DNA from: JBNAGF01 sp049801055
GTDB taxonomy: Bacteria > Pseudomonadota > Alphaproteobacteria > Rhodobacterales > Rhodobacteraceae
Direction: 5' to 3'
DNA: 64,000 nt
Assembly (NCBI RefSeq): GCF_049801055.1
Contig: NZ_JBNAGF010000002.1
Coordinates: 434,001-498,000 of the forward strand
The notes below the pieces were generated by a model that was not told where the DNA came from, searched no databases, and saw nothing but the letters and a program-made list of their open reading frames with translations. The position numbers were made by a program, and so were the translations under genes. Shown here piece by piece: positions 1 through 9,185 of this stretch. Each line of letters opens with the position of its first letter. Position 1 is the first letter of the stretch.

Positions 1-1008
1 GATCATAAAAAAGTCAATGTTTCCAAGGCCGCCCGTCTGTCCGTTGCGCCCATGATGGATTGGACGGATCGGCATTGCCGCTATTTTCATCGCTTGCTGT
101 CCAGCCAGACGCTGCTGTTCACGGAGATGGTGACGGCCCCGGCACTGGTTCGGGGTGGGGCAATGCATTTGCTGGACCACGACACCGCAGAACACCCTTT
201 GGCCTTGCAACTTGGGGGATCGGATCCAGAGGAGCTGGCTCAGGCTGCGCGGATCGGTGCAGAAGCAGGCTATGATGAGATCAACCTCAACTGCGGTTGT
301 CCGTCTGACCGGGTGCAGTCGGGAACATTTGGTGCCGTTCTGATGACCGATCCGGGCAGGGTGGCGGAATGCGTAGCGGCCATGCGGGCAACCGTAGATG
401 TCGAGGTCACCGTGAAATGCCGCATCGGCGTCGACGATCAGGATCCCGAATATGTGCTGCCCGAATTCTTGGCGCGCATCATTGCTGCCGGCTGCGAGCG
501 GGCCACGATCCATGCCCGCAAGGCGTGGCTGAAAGGGCTGAGCCCCAAGGAAAATCGCGATATCCCACCGCTGGATTATGATCTGGTCTTTCGCATGAAG
601 CAGCTGTTTCCGAACCTGCACATCTCGATCAATGGCGGCGTCACAACGCTGGAGCAGGCACAGGCGCTTCTGGAGGGAGGGTTGGATGGTGTGATGATCG
701 GTCGGGCCGGCTACCACCAACCGGCAGAGATCCTGTGCAAGGCTGATCGGGACATCTTTGGACAGGCGGAGGCAGCGGTAACAGACCCGGCCGAGGCGGC
801 TCTGGCCATGTTGCCCTATATCGAAGCGCATCTGGCGTCGGGCGGGCGCTTGCATCAAGTGACGCGCCACATGCTGGGTCTTTTCGCCGGGCGCCCCGGG
901 GCGCGACAATGGCGGCGCACGCTGTCCGAAGGAGCGACCAGACCCGGCGCCGGACCTGAGCTGGTGCAGGCTGCGTTGTTGCAGGTTCCGGGTGCGGTGG
1001 CGGCCTGA
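1..1008 (+). CDS. dusA: tRNA-dihydrouridine(20/20a) synthase DusA (5' end truncated by window)
   Basis: Flavin-dependent reductase that converts uridine to dihydrouridine in the tRNA D-loop. The reading frame is open back to base 1 and encodes sense codons before the first ATG at 52, including the family segment SVAPMMDWTDRHCR that straddles that ATG. The true start is therefore at or just before the window edge, which fits the usual length of about 330 residues. The TIM-barrel Cys motif GCPSDRV lies near codon 83 counted from base 52, with NLNCGCP before it. The C-terminal helical domain is present (TRHMLGLF). The DRHCRYF and GCPSDRV signatures separate DusA from DusB and DusC. The gene stands alone on this strand, with 150 bp to the next gene. 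Confidence 0.93.
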   Translation, partial: DHKKVNVSKAARLSVAPMMDWTDRHCRYFHRLLSSQTLLFTEMVTAPALVRGGAMHLLDHDTAEHPLALQLGGSDPEELAQAARIGAEAGYDEINLNCGCPSDRVQSGTFGAVLMTDPGRVAECVAAMRATVDVEVTVKCRIGVDDQDPEYVLPEFLARIIAAGCERATIHARKAWLKGLSPKENRDIPPLDYDLVFRMKQLFPNLHISINGGVTTLEQAQALLEGGLDGVMIGRAGYHQPAEILCKADRDIFGQAEAAVTDPAEAALAMLPYIEAHLASGGRLHQVTRHMLGLFAGRPGARQWRRTLSEGATRPGAGPELVQAALLQVPGAVAA

Positions 1009-1158
1009 CCGAGGTCGGTTCGGGCACGTCAAATTCTGTCAGCACCCGCAAGGGCGCAGGTTTCCGCCACGGCGAAACAGGGCCATAGTCTGAGGGAATG
1101 AATTCTCCTAACATCCTCTGGTATTGTGACAAAAGCTGCTGTGGGAGGATTTTAACAG

Positions 1159-1896
1159 ATGATTACCGTTGAAACGCAATCCGACGGACGTGTGCTCGAA
1201 GTGGAGTTTTCGGGGCAGGTCACCGGAGCGGATTACGAAAACACGCTTGTGCCGGCGATTGAAAAGGCGCTTTCCGGAACCGGGCATGTGCGTCTGTTGG
1301 TTATCGCGGGCGAGGAGTTCAAGGGCTATGACCTTGGTGCGGCGTGGGCCGATACCAAGCTTGGATTGAGCCATTGGAGCGGGTTCGAGCGGGCCGCCGT
1401 GGTTTCCGATATATCGTGGCTGCGCACCGCAGTTCGGCTTGCGGCGCCGATGATGCCATGTCCGGTGCAGGTGTTCGACCTCGCCGATGCCGAAACCGCG
1501 CGCCTGTGGTTGCGGGAATCGCTGGGTGCCGTACATATGCTGGATCTCGGGGGGCGTGGTTTGCAGGTCCGGCTGATGGGCCAGCTTGATCCGGAGGTGA
1601 TTGAAAACGCCGAGGCGGATCTGGATGCCCGTATTCGGGAACGTCAGGCCGACCACGGCGGTTTTCGTCTGCTGCTCGATCTGACGGAGTTCGACGGTTG
1701 GCAAGGGTTGTCGGCGCTGGCTAGCCACTTCAGCCTTGTGCGGGACCATGCCGGAATCCCCGACAGGGTTGCGATTCTTGGCGACAAAAGTTGGCAGCAC
1801 ATGGCGCAGCGTGTGGCAGGTCGTTTTCTGAATGCGGAGACCCGGTTTTTCGGTGGCGATGAGCTCGACCAGGCGAAGAGCTGGCTGGCGGATTAA
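1159..1896 (+). CDS. Tandem SpoIIAA/STAS-like protein (two CRAL-TRIO/STAS-like domains)
   Basis: A 245-residue soluble protein made of two copies of a SpoIIAA-like (STAS/SEC14-related) fold, roughly residues 1-120 and 125-245. Both halves carry the same landmarks: a hydrophobic strand followed by an acidic loop (VIAGEEFKGYD; LLDLTEFDGWQ), a central strand before a Trp (VVSDISWL; ILGDKSWQ), and a final aromatic strand before an acidic helix ending in a Leu-Trp or Trp-Leu pair. There is no signal peptide or membrane segment. Single-domain members of this family are common in alphaproteobacteria and have no firm function. The duplicated form could bind two ligands or act as an internal dimer; that is inference. 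The start at 1159 follows a purine-rich GGGAGGA. Confidence 0.75.
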   Translation: MITVETQSDGRVLEVEFSGQVTGADYENTLVPAIEKALSGTGHVRLLVIAGEEFKGYDLGAAWADTKLGLSHWSGFERAAVVSDISWLRTAVRLAAPMMPCPVQVFDLADAETARLWLRESLGAVHMLDLGGRGLQVRLMGQLDPEVIENAEADLDARIRERQADHGGFRLLLDLTEFDGWQGLSALASHFSLVRDHAGIPDRVAILGDKSWQHMAQRVAGRFLNAETRFFGGDELDQAKSWLAD

Positions 1897-1958
1897 ACCC
1901 CGCAACAGAAGACGCGCCGGGTATCAGGTTTCGTCCGACCGGTTCGTCGGCTAGGCTG

Positions 1959-2189
1959 TCAGCTTTTGAGGCGTCCGGCGCGGCCACCGCGTCGGCGTTT
2001 CAGACTTGGTGCCCGGGAAGGAAGTGTTGCCATGATCTCGGCCCGCTCGGCGCTGTCCATTTTGGACCAGCGGGTGATCTCGTCAATGCTGCGATAGCAG
2101 CCAGTGCAGATGCGTTCGGTCGGATGAATGACGCAGATTTGCACACAAGGGCTTTCAATCTCGTCGCGTTTCCAGACGTCATCGGTCAT
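1959..2189 (-). CDS. DUF1289 domain-containing protein
   Basis: Small cytoplasmic protein of 76 residues with the DUF1289 Cys pattern: SPCVQICVIHP near the N-terminus, then ICTGCYRSIDEI and a Trp-containing helix. Four cysteines arranged as two pairs suggest a small metal-binding fold, but the function of the family is not established. The C-terminal 15 residues are Arg/Gly/Lys-rich. It lies 4 bp downstream of ruvX on the same strand and is probably cotranscribed with ccmI and ruvX. Confidence 0.8.
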   Translation of the reverse strand: MTDDVWKRDEIESPCVQICVIHPTERICTGCYRSIDEITRWSKMDSAERAEIMATLPSRAPSLKRRRGGRAGRLKS

Positions 2190-2193
2190 TGGG

Positions 2194-2667
2194 TCAACTG
2201 CTCTTCAGGTGCTGCATCCGGTCCAGGGCTCCCTGAAGGATATAGCTCGCGGCAACGTGGTCGATCACCTCGGCGCGACGTTTTCGTGTCGTATCCGCCT
2301 CCAGTAGTGCCTTTTCGGCGGCAACCGTGCTGAGCCGTTCGTCCCAGAAACCGATTGGCAATTCAGTCAGCCGCGACAGGTTTCGGGCAAAGGCACGGGT
2401 CGACTGGCACCGCGGACCCTCAGAGCCGTCCATGTTGCGGGGAAGACCCAGAAGAATGCCACCGATTTCGCGCTCGGAGATGATTGCCAGCAGTTTTTCC
2501 GCGTCGACACCGAATTTCTTGCGGCGGATGGTTTCCAGCGGCGAGGCTACGGCACCGATCCGGTCGGAAACCGCGATTCCGATGGTTTTTTCTCCCAGAT
2601 CCAGACCAACCAGAGCGGCCATCGGGGGCAGGGCGGCGGCGAAGTCTTCGAACACGTCGTGGATCAT
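2194..2667 (-). CDS. ruvX: Holliday junction resolvase-like protein RuvX/YqgF
   Basis: RNase H-fold protein of 157 residues, a typical length. The motif GLDLGEKTIGIAVSD near residue 20 carries the first catalytic Asp. GGILLGLPRNMDGSEG supplies the middle acidic motif, and FWDERLSTVAAE with the C-terminal IDHVAASYILQ completes the family pattern. The family is linked to 16S rRNA 5'-end maturation and resolves Holliday junctions in some species. The ATG overlaps the ccmI stop by 4 bp, which indicates translational coupling. Confidence 0.92.
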   Translation of the reverse strand: MIHDVFEDFAAALPPMAALVGLDLGEKTIGIAVSDRIGAVASPLETIRRKKFGVDAEKLLAIISEREIGGILLGLPRNMDGSEGPRCQSTRAFARNLSRLTELPIGFWDERLSTVAAEKALLEADTTRKRRAEVIDHVAASYILQGALDRMQHLKSS

Positions 2668-3905
2668 TCGGTCAGTCCTGCGGACCGCGCCGCTTCCGTT
2701 ATTGCGGCCAGGGCTTCGGAGTTTCCGTCGAACCGCGTCTTGGCCTCGTCATAGATCGCCTTCGCGCGTGAGGTTTCGCCCAGAACGCCGAGCGCACCGA
2801 TCAGACGGGCCCACTCCTCGGGTCCGCCGCCCTCGGTCGCCAGCCGGTCCGATAGCCGATCGACCATGCCTCGGATCATTTCCTGCCGGTCTTCGGCGCT
2901 CATCTCGCCAGCGGCTTCCATATCCTCGGCACTCGGGCCAGACAGCTGGCCGGCCCCACCTGTCGCAGGGGCGGCTGGCGGCTGATAATCCACCCCGGCA
3001 AGATAGGCCATGTCGCCGATCTGGGCCCGGATCGGATGCAGCCAAGGCGCATCGGGCGGCCCCATCCTGAGGGTCTGTTCCCAGATGTTGAACGCAAGAT
3101 CCGGCCGCCCGATCTGGGACAGCATCATACCCCAATAGTAGCGCGCAGGGCCAAGTTGGGGATCACGGTCCAGAGCTGTCCGCAGCGCGGCTTCGGCTTC
3201 CGCCGACACGTAGCCACCGGTGGCAATAATCATCAGCTCGGCCAACTCCGCATGATCCATTGCCGTGGCCTGCTCACCCAGAATGTCGATCACCTTGCTT
3301 TTGGCGGCGACTGCGGCCGAATAATTGCCCGCGTTGCTTTCGTGTTGGGCCAGAAGGATATTTCCCTGCAGATCGTCGGGGCGTTGTGCCACTGCCTCGC
3401 GGAGTTTCTCGAGAAGTGTCTTGTAGCTTTCTTCAAGCTCCGGTTCTGGCTGCGGCGGGATCCGCGCCTCGGCATCGGATTGCGACAGCCGGTTCTTGCT
3501 TTCTTCTTCGGCCTGTTCGAGGCGCAGCGACAGCGGCAGATCACCTTCTCCGGGCACGCCAAGGTCCAGATAGAGCAGCACCGCCCCCGCCACGACCAGC
3601 GCGCCGCAGGCCAAGGCCGCCCCGACCGCCAGTCCGCGATTGCCGCCGCCACCGTCTGCCTCCTTTTGGACCTGGGCGTCCGCCGCAAGGATCCGGCGCG
3701 AGATCTCGGTCCGCAGGCGTTCGGCATCGGCCTCTTGCAAAGTGCCTCGGGCAAGATCACGATCAACATCTCTCAGCTGGTCGCGATAGACGCGCAGATC
3801 GTAGGCCGCGGCAGGTTCGCTGTCATCCGACCGACGCAAAAGCGCGAGGGCGATGGTTGCGGCGGTGAAGCAGGCCAGCAGGCCCGTGAGTATCCAGAAC
3901 GTCAT
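2664..3905 (-). CDS. ccmI: c-type cytochrome biogenesis protein CcmI
   Basis: Membrane-anchored TPR protein of the Ccm (System I) apocytochrome chaperone complex with CcmF and CcmH. It has 413 residues. The first membrane segment is residues 4-22 (TGLLACFTAATIALALL), followed by a cytoplasmic coiled-coil loop with YRDQLRDVDRD. A second membrane segment lies near residues 93-112 (LACGALVVAGAVLLYL). A periplasmic TPR-rich domain follows from about residue 160. Separation from ccmABCDG (35.7-38.5 kb) is common in Rhodobacteraceae. It heads a minus-strand unit with ruvX and the DUF1289 gene. Confidence 0.92.
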   Translation of the reverse strand: MTFWILTGLLACFTAATIALALLRRSDDSEPAAAYDLRVYRDQLRDVDRDLARGTLQEADAERLRTEISRRILAADAQVQKEADGGGGNRGLAVGAALACGALVVAGAVLLYLDLGVPGEGDLPLSLRLEQAEEESKNRLSQSDAEARIPPQPEPELEESYKTLLEKLREAVAQRPDDLQGNILLAQHESNAGNYSAAVAAKSKVIDILGEQATAMDHAELAELMIIATGGYVSAEAEAALRTALDRDPQLGPARYYWGMMLSQIGRPDLAFNIWEQTLRMGPPDAPWLHPIRAQIGDMAYLAGVDYQPPAAPATGGAGQLSGPSAEDMEAAGEMSAEDRQEMIRGMVDRLSDRLATEGGGPEEWARLIGALGVLGETSRAKAIYDEAKTRFDGNSEALAAITEAARSAGLTE

Positions 3906-4062
3906 GATGTCTCCCGTATCGACCGTGATCTAAACCTCTCGGGCCGCCGGAAAAAGGGGTAAATTGCCGCGAGCCCGTCCTGTGTTGTGCGGAAAGGGGC
4001 GGGATTTGGCAGGAAGCGGGCCCCACCGCCATTGTTCTGTGCGTCGCCGGGGCCGCGTCGCC

Positions 4063-4090
4063 TGTCGCAAACCGTGTCGCAACTGCGCAA
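4063..4090 (+). repeat. Phased direct repeat upstream of soxB
   Basis: Two perfect copies of TGTCGCAA begin 12 bp apart (4063 and 4075) and are followed directly by a related CTGCGCAA at 4083. They sit 80-107 bp upstream of the soxB ATG in the 264-bp gap between divergent ccmI and soxB. Roughly helical phasing is compatible with an operator, but no regulator gene is adjacent and the role is inferred. Confidence 0.4.
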
Positions 4091-4169
4091 AATTGCGGCG
4101 GTTCGCGCAGGGGGGCGCCCGTCTGACAGGTGCATATTTCCGTCAATCACCAAACCCGACGGATTCGCC

Positions 4170-5414
4170 ATGAAACGATATTCTGCCTTTGCTGTCGCGC
4201 GGGAAGCTCTGCGCCATCACACGGGATGGGAACGCGCCTGGCGTTCGCCCGAACCCAAGCGTCATTACGACGTTATTATTGTCGGGGCCGGCGGCCACGG
4301 GCTGGCAACGGCCTATTACCTTGGCAAGAATTTCGGGATAACCAATGTGGCGGTGATCGAAAAGGGCTGGCTGGGCGGTGGCAATACCGGTCGCAACACC
4401 ACCATCATCCGCTCGAACTACCTGCAGGATCCCTCGGCTGCGATCTATGAAAAGGCACGTGGCCTCTATGAAACGCTGAGTCAGGATCTGAATTACAACG
4501 TCATGTTCAGCCCCCGCGGGGTGATGATGCTGGCGCAGACCCAGCATGAGATTCGCGGCTATCAGCGCACCGCTCATGCCAACGCCCTGCAGGGTGTACA
4601 AACCGAATGGATCTCGCCGCAACGGGTCAAGGAACTGGTGCCTATCATCAACCTCGACGGTCCGCGCTACCCGGTTCTCGGCGCACTCTGGCAGGAGCGC
4701 GGCGGCACTGCACGCCATGACGCGGTGGCCTGGGGGTATGCGCGGGCCTGTTCCGACATGGGCATGGATATCATCCAGAAATGCGAAGTCACCGGCGTGC
4801 GCAGCGAGGCAGGCCGTGTCATCGGTGTCGAAACCACCAAGGGTGCGATCGATTGCGACAAGCTCGGTATCGTGGTGGCTGGCCACTCGGGTCAGCTGGC
4901 CGAAATGGCAGGCTTCCGGCTGCCGCTGGAGGCTGTGGCACTGCAGGCCCTGGTCTCAGAGCCGATCAAGCCCTGCATGGACGTGGTCGTGATGGCCAAC
5001 ACCGTGCACGGATACATGAGCCAGTCCGATAAGGGCGAGATGGTGATCGGCGGCGGCACCGACGGGTTCAACAACTACACCCAGAGGGGCAGCTTCCACC
5101 ATATCGAAGAAACCGTGCGGGCGCTGGTCGAAACCTTCCCGATGATCTCGCGGCTGAAAATGCTGCGGCAATGGGGCGGCATCGTCGACATGACCGGCGA
5201 CCGCTCGCCGATCCTGTCCAAAACCCCGCTCGAGGGCTGTTTCATCAATGGCGGCTGGGGCACAGGTGGATTCAAGGCCATCCCCGGTTCGGGCTGGGGC
5301 ATGGCAGAACTGATGGCCACGGGGAAATCGCCGCTGACGGACGCGTTCTCGCTCGATCGCTTCAGAGAAGGGCGGTTCATCGATGAAAGCGTGGCTGCCG
5401 GGGTGGCACACTGA
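4170..5414 (+). CDS. soxB: Sarcosine oxidase subunit beta
   Basis: Catalytic flavoprotein subunit of heterotetrameric sarcosine oxidase, which oxidatively demethylates sarcosine. It has 414 residues from the ATG at 4170; the open frame reaches further upstream, but MKRYSAF is the family start. The FAD-binding Rossmann motif VIIVGAGGHGLATAYY is at residues 35-50. The segment ARHDAVAWGYARA places the expected covalent FMN His at about residue 183. The C-terminal segment has MTGDRSPIL and GWGTGGFKAIPGSG. It is first in the operon with the TfoX-like gene, soxD, soxA and soxG, and its stop codon overlaps the next ATG. Confidence 0.95.
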   Translation: MKRYSAFAVAREALRHHTGWERAWRSPEPKRHYDVIIVGAGGHGLATAYYLGKNFGITNVAVIEKGWLGGGNTGRNTTIIRSNYLQDPSAAIYEKARGLYETLSQDLNYNVMFSPRGVMMLAQTQHEIRGYQRTAHANALQGVQTEWISPQRVKELVPIINLDGPRYPVLGALWQERGGTARHDAVAWGYARACSDMGMDIIQKCEVTGVRSEAGRVIGVETTKGAIDCDKLGIVVAGHSGQLAEMAGFRLPLEAVALQALVSEPIKPCMDVVVMANTVHGYMSQSDKGEMVIGGGTDGFNNYTQRGSFHHIEETVRALVETFPMISRLKMLRQWGGIVDMTGDRSPILSKTPLEGCFINGGWGTGGFKAIPGSGWGMAELMATGKSPLTDAFSLDRFREGRFIDESVAAGVAH

Positions 5415-5740
5415 TGCCCTATTCCGAACATATGGCCGAAACCATGCGCGCTGATCTCGGCGTTGAACCGGGCCTTGCCGAAAAGAAGATGTTCGGCGGC
5501 CTCTGTTTCCTGCTCCATGGCAACATGGTCTGCGGCGTGATGCGGGACGGTGCCATGTATCGCACCGGCAAAGACCGTGAGGACGAGGCCATCGTGGCAG
5601 GCGCCCGACCGCTTGCCTTCACCGGCCGCAAGATGGGCGGCATGGTCGAGATCGACACCGGCGCATTTGAGGATGCGGCCCTGCGCGCCACCCTGACCGA
5701 GTTTTCGCTGGCAAACGCTGCCAGCCTGCCACCGAAGTAA
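5414..5740 (+). CDS. TfoX/Sxy N-terminal domain protein inserted in the sox operon
   Basis: A 108-residue protein matching the TfoX N-terminal domain: an EKKMFGGLCFLLHGNMVCGVM core, then YRTGKDRED, and a C-terminal GGMVEID with a helix. The TfoX C-terminal helix-hairpin-helix domain is absent. Its ATG overlaps the soxB stop by one base and soxD follows 15 bp later, so it is translated as part of the operon. It is not a subunit of characterised sarcosine oxidases. Whether it has a regulatory or accessory role is unknown. Confidence 0.85.
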   Translation: MPYSEHMAETMRADLGVEPGLAEKKMFGGLCFLLHGNMVCGVMRDGAMYRTGKDREDEAIVAGARPLAFTGRKMGGMVEIDTGAFEDAALRATLTEFSLANAASLPPK

Positions 5741-5755
5741 CACGAGGATGATGAC

Positions 5756-6085
5756 ATGCTGATCCTTGAATGCCCCTGTTGTGGCGTCAAAGCCGAAGAA
5801 ACCGAATTCCACGCCGGCGGCGAAGCGCATCTGAAACGCTTTGGTCCTGGTTCGTCAGAAAGTGACTTCCACGACTACCTGTTCATGCGGGAAAACCCCA
5901 GGGGCGTGCACCTTGAACGCTGGCGGCACGTGAACGGCTGCGGCAAGTGGTTCCACGCCGCCCGCTGCACAGCCACGCTCGAAGTGTTTGGCACCTATCC
6001 CGCCCAAACCACCGAGCCGCCAAAAAGAATCCGCGATGCAATCTCGGCCAAACGTCCCGGCTGGACGTGGAGAGGGCTCGCCTGA
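5756..6085 (+). CDS. soxD: Sarcosine oxidase subunit delta
   Basis: Small zinc-binding subunit of heterotetrameric sarcosine oxidase, 109 residues. The expected Zn ligands are visible: Cys6 and Cys9 in ECPCCG, and His58 and Cys62 in RHVNGCGKWF, followed by the family hallmark WFHAARC. It holds the complex together rather than catalysing chemistry. A ribosome-binding stretch (CGAGGATG) precedes the ATG at 5756. Confidence 0.95.
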   Translation: MLILECPCCGVKAEETEFHAGGEAHLKRFGPGSSESDFHDYLFMRENPRGVHLERWRHVNGCGKWFHAARCTATLEVFGTYPAQTTEPPKRIRDAISAKRPGWTWRGLA

Positions 6086-6152
6086 TGCTTCATCTTTTTG
6101 AAAATACTCCCGCCGGAGGCTCCCGCGCCTCCACACGCGAAAGGTCCGCACC

Positions 6153-9100
6153 ATGAGCACCCGCATCGCCAATCAGGGCCGCCTGATCGACCGTTCGAAA
6201 CAGGTCAGCTTTTCCTTTAACGGCACCGCCATGCGCGGCTACGAGGGCGACACGCTCGCCTCGGCGCTGCTTGCCAATGATCAGATGATGATCGGCCGGT
6301 CGTTCAAGTATCACCGGCCGCGCGGTTTGGTGGCTTCGGGCGCCGAAGAACCCAATGCGCTTGTGGGGCTGAACGAAGGTCGGCGCTTTGAGCCGAACCA
6401 GCGTGCAACAACAACCGAGCTTTACGACGGTCTCAAAGCTGCGTCGCAAAACCACTGGCCCAGTCTCGACTATGATATTGGGGCGGTGAACACGCATCTG
6501 TCACGGTTCCTGCCGTCGGGCTTCTATTACAAGATGTTCATTCATCCGCGTCCGTTCTGGAAACACATCTACGAGCCCTTCATCCGGCAGTCGGCCGGGC
6601 TCGGCAAGGCGCCTGACCGCGAGTTAAAAGATGCGGATACATACGAGCATTTCTATGCCTTTGCCGATGTGCTGGTGATCGGAGGCGGGGTTGCGGGGCT
6701 CCAAGCAGCCAGGGCAGCCGCCAAGGGTGGCGCCCGGGTTCTGGTGCTTGAGCAGAACGCGCATTGGGGCGGCCGCGCTCCGGTTGATGGGGGCACCATC
6801 GACGGGATGACGCCAGCCGACTGGATAGAGAAAACGCTGGCCGAGCTTGAGGCGATGGACAACGTTACGCTCCGTCTGCGCGCCATGGGGGCAGGTGTCT
6901 ATGATCACGGATATGCGCTCGGCTATGAGCGCCTGAGCGATCATCAGCCGGGTGCGACCGGCCCACGCCATCGCCTGTGGCGGATCCGGGCGAGCCAGAT
7001 CATCACCGCGACCGGCGCCATCGAACGGCCGCTTTCCTTTGCCGGTAACGATCTTCCCGGCGTCATGCTGGCCTCGGCCATGCGGGACTACCTGGTGAAC
7101 TGGGGTGTGGCCCCGGGGCAGAAAGTGATCGTTGCGACCAACAACGATGATGCCTATCGGACAGCCATAGCCATGCACAAGGCCGGTCTTGCGGTACTGC
7201 GCGTGCTGGACGCCCGTCCGCAGGGGGGCGGTGCGCTGGCCGATGAGGCACGGGCGCTTGGCATCCGGGTCGATCCCGGCAAGGCAATTGCCAAGGTCAA
7301 GGGCGGCAAGCGGGTCAGAAAGGTTCAGATCTGCAATCAGGACGGCACCGGTGGTGCGCGTGAGGAAATCGCCTGCGATGCGGTTGCCATGTCTGGCGGC
7401 TGGTCACCGGTTGTGCATCTTTGGTCCCACTGCGGCGGCAAGCTGATCTGGGAGGACGCGCAAGCCCATTTCCGTCCCGACCCGGATCGCCCTCCGCTTG
7501 GAGCCAATGGTGCAGGGTTTGTCGTGGCCGCAGGTGCAGCCAATGGTGCAACCGGTTTGGGCGCGGTGATGGAAGACGCGCAATCTGCCGGGCAGGCTGC
7601 TGTCCGTGCGGCCGGCTTCAAGGTCAGAAAGGCCAAGGCGCCGGTCGGAGACAGCACCGAAGAGGCACCGATGAAGCCGGTTTGGCTGATGCCGGAGAAT
7701 GCCGACATCAGTCTCAGGATGAAATCCTGGCTCGACTATCAGAACGATGTGAAAGTGTCGGATGTTCAGCTCGCGGCACAGGAAGGCTATGAAAGCGTTG
7801 AACATACCAAGCGCTACACCACTCTGGGCATGGCAACAGATCAGGGTAAGCTGAGCAATATCAACGGTCTGGCGATCCTTGCTGATGCACTTGATGCAGA
7901 AATTCCCAAGGTTGGAACAACGACGTTTCGTCCGCCATACCACCCAATCTCAATGGGATCGATCGGCGGCGAGGCGCGCGGAGATGTATTCCAACCGATC
8001 CGCCGCACACCGATGCATGACTGGCATGACAAAAATGGCGCCGATTGGGAGCCGGTAGGTCACTGGCGCCGTCCCTATGCCTTTGTCCGCTCTGGTGAAA
8101 GCGTGCATGATGCCGTCATGCGTGAGGTTAAGAATACGAGGCAAAGCCTTGGTTTGCTTGATGCTTCCACGCTTGGTAAGCTGATCGTCAAAGGGCCGGA
8201 TGCTGGTCGGTTCCTCGACATGATGTATACCAACATGATGTCCAGCCTGAAGCCGGGCAAATGCCGTTATGGCCTGATGTGTTCCGAAAACGGCTTCCTG
8301 ATCGACGATGGCGTGGTTGCCCGCATCGACGAAGATACGTGGCTCTGCCACACCACCACTGGTGGCGCAGAACGCATTCACGCGTGGATGGAGGAATGGC
8401 TCCAGACCGAGTGGTGGGACTGGAAGGTTCATGTTGCCAACGTGACCGAGCAATATGCGCAGGTCGCGGTCGTTGGTCCGAATGCCCGAAAGGTTCTGGA
8501 AAGACTGAACGCGGCGGCGGGCGGCGGCATGGATCTGTCGAAAGATGCCCTGCCTTTCATGGAATGGCGCGACGGCAGGATCGGCACCTTCGACTGCCGT
8601 GCTTACCGGATCTCCTTCTCGGGCGAACTCAGCTATGAGATTGCCGTTCCGGCAAGCCAGGGACTGGCGTTCTGGGAAGCATTGATGGAGGCAGGCGAGG
8701 AATTCGGCGTCATGCCCTACGGCACCGAGTGTCTGCATATCATGCGGGCCGAAAAGGGCTTTATCATGATCGGTGACGAAACTGACGGCACCGTCATCCC
8801 GCAGGATCTTGGGCTGAACTGGGCCTTGTCCAAAAAGAAAGAGGATTTTCTGGGCAAACGTGCACACAGCCGCGTGCATATGGCGGATCCGGACCGCTGG
8901 AAACTGGTCGGACTGGAGACGCTTGATGGGTCGGTTCTGCCGGACGGGGCCTATGCGGTAGCCGAAGGTGTGAACGAGAATGGCCAGCGCAACATGATCG
9001 GGCGGGTCACGTCGACCTACCATTCCCCGACCTTGGGCAAGGGAATTGCCATGGGCCTGATCAAACACGGGCCGGATCGGATGGGCGAAGTGGTTGAATT

Positions 9101-9185
9101 CCCGGGCACCGAGGGCAAGACCTATCAGGCGCGGATCGTCGATCCGGTCTTTTACGACAAGGACGGGGAGAAGCAAAATGTCTGA
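6153..9185 (+). CDS. soxA: Sarcosine oxidase subunit alpha
   Basis: Large 1010-residue subunit. Domains in order: an N-terminal 2Fe-2S-like fold without cluster cysteines (about residues 10-110), a dinucleotide-binding region with VIGGGVAGLQAARAA near residue 174 for NAD, and a C-terminal GcvT-like folate domain from about residue 600 to the end (YGTECLHIMRAEKGF, then DLGLNWALSKKK). The folate domain receives the one-carbon unit from sarcosine and makes methylene-tetrahydrofolate. The length is typical. Its last 8 bases overlap the soxG start. Confidence 0.96.
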   Translation: MSTRIANQGRLIDRSKQVSFSFNGTAMRGYEGDTLASALLANDQMMIGRSFKYHRPRGLVASGAEEPNALVGLNEGRRFEPNQRATTTELYDGLKAASQNHWPSLDYDIGAVNTHLSRFLPSGFYYKMFIHPRPFWKHIYEPFIRQSAGLGKAPDRELKDADTYEHFYAFADVLVIGGGVAGLQAARAAAKGGARVLVLEQNAHWGGRAPVDGGTIDGMTPADWIEKTLAELEAMDNVTLRLRAMGAGVYDHGYALGYERLSDHQPGATGPRHRLWRIRASQIITATGAIERPLSFAGNDLPGVMLASAMRDYLVNWGVAPGQKVIVATNNDDAYRTAIAMHKAGLAVLRVLDARPQGGGALADEARALGIRVDPGKAIAKVKGGKRVRKVQICNQDGTGGAREEIACDAVAMSGGWSPVVHLWSHCGGKLIWEDAQAHFRPDPDRPPLGANGAGFVVAAGAANGATGLGAVMEDAQSAGQAAVRAAGFKVRKAKAPVGDSTEEAPMKPVWLMPENADISLRMKSWLDYQNDVKVSDVQLAAQEGYESVEHTKRYTTLGMATDQGKLSNINGLAILADALDAEIPKVGTTTFRPPYHPISMGSIGGEARGDVFQPIRRTPMHDWHDKNGADWEPVGHWRRPYAFVRSGESVHDAVMREVKNTRQSLGLLDASTLGKLIVKGPDAGRFLDMMYTNMMSSLKPGKCRYGLMCSENGFLIDDGVVARIDEDTWLCHTTTGGAERIHAWMEEWLQTEWWDWKVHVANVTEQYAQVAVVGPNARKVLERLNAAAGGGMDLSKDALPFMEWRDGRIGTFDCRAYRISFSGELSYEIAVPASQGLAFWEALMEAGEEFGVMPYGTECLHIMRAEKGFIMIGDETDGTVIPQDLGLNWALSKKKEDFLGKRAHSRVHMADPDRWKLVGLETLDGSVLPDGAYAVAEGVNENGQRNMIGRVTSTYHSPTLGKGIAMGLIKHGPDRMGEVVEFPGTEGKTYQARIVDPVFYDKDGEKQNV

